A DNA stretch of 64,000 nt from JACVRW01 sp963814095 (GTDB taxonomy: Bacteria; Actinomycetota; Thermoleophilia; Solirubrobacterales; Thermoleophilaceae). Under the pieces are notes generated by a model that saw only the letters and a list, made by a program, of their open reading frames with translations, was not told the DNA's origin and did not search any database. Made by a program: the position numbers and the translations under genes. The stretch is taken from positions 1 through 64,000 of the forward strand of contig CAWFBT010000014.1 in assembly GCA_963814095.1 (NCBI GenBank), written 5' to 3'. Below are positions 60,920 to 64,000 of the stretch, one piece after another (the stretch's first letter is position 1; each line of letters begins with the position of its first letter).

Positions 60920-61392
60920 CGACGCCGATGACGAGCAGCGCGGCGGCTGCGATCCCGGCGGCGGCGCGGGCGTGATTCCCCCTCGTCCACTCGTGCAGGT
61001 AGCGCTTCCATAGGCGCGCCGCCTCGGAAGTCGAGGGGTCGACGAGCGGCGAGCGCGTTGTTGCGCGGCACGTGGTAGAGCATCGTCACGACGATGCTCC
61101 CTGCCAGGTAGAGCACGCCGCCGGCAACGAGCCAGCCGCCGTAGCCCTCGTCGAGCCCGGCCAGCCCGGCGACGATGACCGCCACGCAGAGCGCGCCGGT
61201 GCCGAACAGTGCCGTCATGAATGCCGGCGTCACAGCCGTCACGTTGAGCGACTGCATGGCTGCGACCCCGTCAGGGGGCCGCAGCCGTGCCAGCCCCGGC
61301 ATGACGAAGCTCGAGAAGCCGAAGAACACGCCTCCATTCACCCCGCAGCCGACCGCGGTGGCGATCGTCAGCGCCGTGACGAGCCCGTCCAT
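60909..61392 (-). CDS. DUF1772 (anthrone oxygenase-like) membrane protein, frameshifted
   Basis: ATG 61392. TM-rich: LTIATAVGCGVNGGVFFGFSSFVMPGLARL, TALFGTGALCVAVIVAGLAGL, WLVAGGVLYLAGSIVVTMLYHVPRNNALAA. As written the frame then becomes Arg-rich nonsense. Skipping one base at about 61044 gives the family's normal ending VDPSTSEAARLWKRYLHEWT, RGNHARAAAGIAAAALLVIG, stop at 60911-60909 (160 residues). Starts 4 nt after the cupin-NmrA stop. Confidence 0.75.
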
Positions 61393-61396
61393 CGGC

Positions 61397-62815
61397 TCAG
61401 GCGGCGCTCACGGGCGCGTTCCATACGCCCGCCGCGGCGGTCTCGCGTGCGTACTCGGCAAAGTCCCTGGGCTCGCGCCCGAGGGCTTGCTGCACGCCGT
61501 CGGCGAGGCGGGCGTTGCGCCCGTCGAGGATCTCGCTGAACAGGTAGGTGAGCAGGTCGATCTCCTCCTGCGAGACGCCCTGGGCGGCCGCCTCGGCGGC
61601 GTGCTCCTCCACCGGCACAGGCACGTACTCGATCTCGCGCCCCGTGGCCTTGCCGATCTCGCCCGCCGCCTCCGCGAAGGTCAGGAGGCGTGGTCCGGTC
61701 AGCTCGTAGAGCCGCCCGATGTGCGCGTCGCCGGTCAGGGCCGCCGTCGCCACGTCGGCGATGTCCTCGACGTCGACGAACGGCTCTGGCGTGTCGCCGG
61801 CCGGCAGGGCGACGACCCCGGCGCGGACGTAGTCGGCCCAGTAGCCCTCGCTCCAGTTCTGGCTGAACCAGGTGGCACGCACGATCGTCACCTCGCCGCC
61901 GGCGCTTCGCACGAGCTCCTCGGCCTCCTCGGCCCCGGCCTCGCCGCGCCCGGACAGCAGGACCTGGCGCCTGACGCCGCTCTTCATCGCCTGCTCGGCG
62001 AGCGCCCCGACCGTCTCCGCCGCGCCCGGCACCGCGATGTCCGGGTAGAAGGAGATGTAGACGGCGCGCACTCCGTCGAGCACCGGCGCCCAGGTGGAGC
62101 GGTCGTCCCAGTCGAAGGGCGGATCAGCCGAGCGCGACCCGATGCGCACCGGGATGCCCTGCGCCTCGAGCCGCGCCGCGACGCGGCTGCCGGTCTTGCC
62201 GGTCCCGCCCAGGACGAGGATCGGCTTGTCGTGATGGTCGTTGTCGGTCACCTGTGACTCCTTGGGGGTTGGGTACGGGTACTCGGGCCGGAGGCCGAGC
62301 AGGCGGGCGAGCGCCGCGAGCGGCGCCATCAGCACGCGCTGAACGGCGAGCGGCGGACGCGCCAGGTAGATCTCGTCCTCGAAATGGCGCAGGACGAGGG
62401 CCAGCTGCAGGGGGTTCTTCGGCGCGCCGGCCGAGGTCGTCTTGCCGTCCTGCGCGAGGCCGGCGAGCGTCTCGAAGGCCGTCTCGGTCCGCAGCGCGGG
62501 CCGGAAGTCGACGAGCGCATGGACGCCGCCGGGCCCGGCGTTCCAGGCGGCGTGCGGTGCGCCCGCCGGCGCCTCGAGCGCGTCGCCCGGCTCGAGCACG
62601 TGCTCGACGCCGTTCACGCGCAGGCCGAGCCTGCCCGAGACGACCTCGAAGCGCTCGTCCTGGAGCGGGTGGATGTGATCGGGTCCGGTGGTCCAGGCTC
62701 CCTCTGCGATCCAGTCGACCTGCAGCAGCTCGCCGTTCGTCTCCTCGGCCGTCAGCCGGAAGACAGTGCGCAGCCCGGTCGCCGGGTTGAAGAGCTCATC
62801 GCCGTTTCGTGCCAT
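61397..62815 (-). CDS. Cupin-NmrA fusion, or two genes joined in frame
   Basis: 472 residues from ATG 62815 (TACGGT 7 nt upstream). Residues about 1-125 form a cupin (TTGPDHIHPLQDERFEVVSGRLGLRVNG, HVLEPGDALEAPAGAPHAAWN). A hydrophobic linker (LAVQRVLMAPLAALARLLGL) follows. From residue 189 comes an NAD(P)H-binding NmrA/azoreductase-like SDR (ILVLGGTGKTGSRVAARL, LSGRGEAGAEEAEEL, FVDVEDIADVATAAL). The second part has its own GTG (62251) with AAGGAG (62263-62258) 6 nt upstream, so it may also be made separately. Confidence 0.82.
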   Translation of the reverse strand: MARNGDELFNPATGLRTVFRLTAEETNGELLQVDWIAEGAWTTGPDHIHPLQDERFEVVSGRLGLRVNGVEHVLEPGDALEAPAGAPHAAWNAGPGGVHALVDFRPALRTETAFETLAGLAQDGKTTSAGAPKNPLQLALVLRHFEDEIYLARPPLAVQRVLMAPLAALARLLGLRPEYPYPTPKESQVTDNDHHDKPILVLGGTGKTGSRVAARLEAQGIPVRIGSRSADPPFDWDDRSTWAPVLDGVRAVYISFYPDIAVPGAAETVGALAEQAMKSGVRRQVLLSGRGEAGAEEAEELVRSAGGEVTIVRATWFSQNWSEGYWADYVRAGVVALPAGDTPEPFVDVEDIADVATAALTGDAHIGRLYELTGPRLLTFAEAAGEIGKATGREIEYVPVPVEEHAAEAAAQGVSQEEIDLLTYLFSEILDGRNARLADGVQQALGREPRDFAEYARETAAAGVWNAPVSAA

Positions 62816-62897
62816 GTCCGCGACCGTAAGCGCGCCCGCGACAGGGGGCGTCGGGGAGCACCCCGAGACGGCTCCCTGATCTTGCGCGCCGCGCTGC

Positions 62898-64000
62898 TCA
62901 GCCGGAGGAGAGCGCCCGGTCGAGCTCGCCGCGGCCGGCGATGTCGAGCTTGCGGTACACGTGGCCGAGGTGCGTCTCGACGGTCTTGCGCGTGACGAAG
63001 AGCGTCTGAGCGATCTCGGGGTTGCTCTGACCCTGCGCGGCCAGCTCCGCCACGCGGCGCTCCGACGCGGTGAGCTGCGCGACGCCCTCGGCGTCCGGGT
63101 CGCTCGAGCGCCCGCCGGCCGCGCGCAGCTCCGTGCGCGCCCGCTGTGCGATCGCGCGTGCGCCGCAGGCGTCGGCCAGCTGGAGCGCCTGCTGCAGGAT
63201 CCCGCGCGCCTCGGCGCGGCTGTTCCCGCGCCGCAATGCGGCACCGAGGTCAGTGAGCGTGCGTGCGTACTCGAGCCGCGCGGGTGAGTGCTCATGCACG
63301 CTCGCCGCCTCGCGCAGGCGCTCTACGACGGTGTCGCCGCCCTCGGCGAGCGCCGCCACGCGGAGCGCGGCCCCGATCCCGCCCGCGAGCCCCCAACGCT
63401 GCGCGCGCTCGATGTCCTCGGCCGCCAACCGGCGCGCGCTGTCGGCGTCCCCGAGCGAGAGGAGCGCCATCGCGGTGTGTGAGCGCCAGCGAGAGGCGAG
63501 CGGGTTGGCGCCGCCCCACAGCTCGTCGCGGCGGCCGAATTCGACCATGTCCTCGATTGCCTGCTCGGTGCGACCGCGTACGCCATGCAACAACGCGCGC
63601 GAGCGCAGCAGGAAGTTGGTGGTCGGGCCCGGCTCGATCTCGTCCGGGAGGTCGTAGCCGTGTAGTGCCTGCTCGGCGGCGTCGGGGTCGCCCGCCTCGA
63701 TCAGCGGCTTCGATCAGGAGCGCAACCGAAAACGGAATGCCGAGTGGGATCGAGTGCGAATTGAGCAGCTCGAGGCCGGTGCGCGCGTCCGATTCGGCGC
63801 GGTCGACCGAGCCGCGACGCAGGTACATCCAGCCACGGCGATTGGTGAGGAACGCGATCGATGGGATCGACTCGCGCGCGCGGGCGTTGTCGAGGCCCTG
63901 CTCGAGACTCGCCTCGGCGAGATCGAACGCATCGGCGGCTATCAGGCCGAGCACGAGGTCGTAGAGGGGGCCGACGATGTCGCGCTGCTGCTCTTCGAGC
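62898..64000 (-). CDS. LuxR-family (LAL-type) transcriptional regulator, C-terminal part, frameshifted and cut by the window end
   Basis: TPR-like helical repeats leading to a LuxR HTH: LTASERRVAELAAQGQSNPEIAQTLFVTRKTVETHLGHVYRKLDIAGR. The coding frame enters at the window edge (EEQQRDIVGPLYDLVLGLIAADAFDLAEASLEQGL) and runs to FSVALLIEA. One extra base near 63705 breaks it; skipping it gives LIEAGDPDAAEQALHGYDLP, DEIEPGPTTNFLLRSRALLH and joins the HTH half. The N-terminal ATPase domain expected for LAL regulators would lie beyond 64000. Likely controls the adjacent cupin operon (inference). Confidence 0.8.

Noticed and set aside
61397..63295. Minus-strand frame extended upstream of the cupin start to 63295
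   Set aside because: The extra residues are antisense-like and overlap the LuxR gene; ATG 62815 directly precedes the cupin domain and has a -10-like hexamer.

Overview
The window comes from a high-GC (roughly 70%) actinomycete, most likely Thermoleophilia/Solirubrobacterales. The basis is GC-rich wobble usage, many GTG/TTG starts, dense ATGA/GTGA gene overlaps, an F420-type LLM oxidoreductase, the uvrC-rapZ-gap-pgk-tpiA order, and secreted 'stalk', kelch and NHL/Fn3 proteins like those I associate with that order. This placement is inference; no rRNA is present.

Layout. 153-1542: secreted M15/lytic-transglycosylase cell-wall protein, with a frameshift. 1583-9925: a class I lanthipeptide-type locus with lanB (frameshifted), lanC, a small GTG-start precursor gene on the opposite strand with an FDLD leader and a Cys-rich core, an O-methyltransferase, a solute-binding-like protein, a cytochrome P450 and a second methyltransferase. 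9964-13298: kelch protein, MBL-like protein, MaoC hydratase. 13343-21835: housekeeping run uvrC-rapZ-gap-pgk-tpiA-gpmI-tgt. 21832-34414: DAO-type oxidase, membrane protein, phosphoesterase/lipoprotein/Ser-Thr kinase operon, M48 and M28 peptidases, DUF3467, rlmH, argS, secreted hydrolase, MFS, LLM oxidoreductase. 34411-36178: cytochrome c maturation operon (tlpA-ccmH-ccdA). 36240-37228: two 5'-truncated pseudogenes abutting at a deletion scar, then tRNA-Gly(CCC). 37536-41904: stalk-repeat protein, NHL/Fn3 protein, small acidic repeat protein, PlsC.

41908-54765 is a large glycerol/dihydroxyacetone locus. An IclR regulator and one glpK run leftward from a perfect palindromic operator. Rightward run glpF, dhaK, dhaL, a second glpK, glpA, glpB, glpC and a DhaM-HPr-EI fusion. 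It encodes uptake, ATP-dependent phosphorylation, glycerol-3-phosphate oxidation, and a self-contained PEP-to-dihydroxyacetone phosphorelay. Downstream coupled genes are a CDP-alcohol phosphatidyltransferase, an epimerase and a hydrolase.

57137-64000 is mostly leftward: a GNAT-like protein, DUF1963, a 172-bp element with 22-bp inverted ends, then (in transcription order) a LuxR regulator cut by the window end, a cupin-NmrA fusion, DUF1772, a GH15-like protein lacking its catalytic core, and an EamA transporter.

Two themes cross the window. First, five clean single-base frameshifts restore recognisable proteins when corrected, suggesting assembly indels or decay. Second, many first genes carry a TANNNT hexamer 6-11 nt before the start codon, suggesting widespread leaderless transcription.
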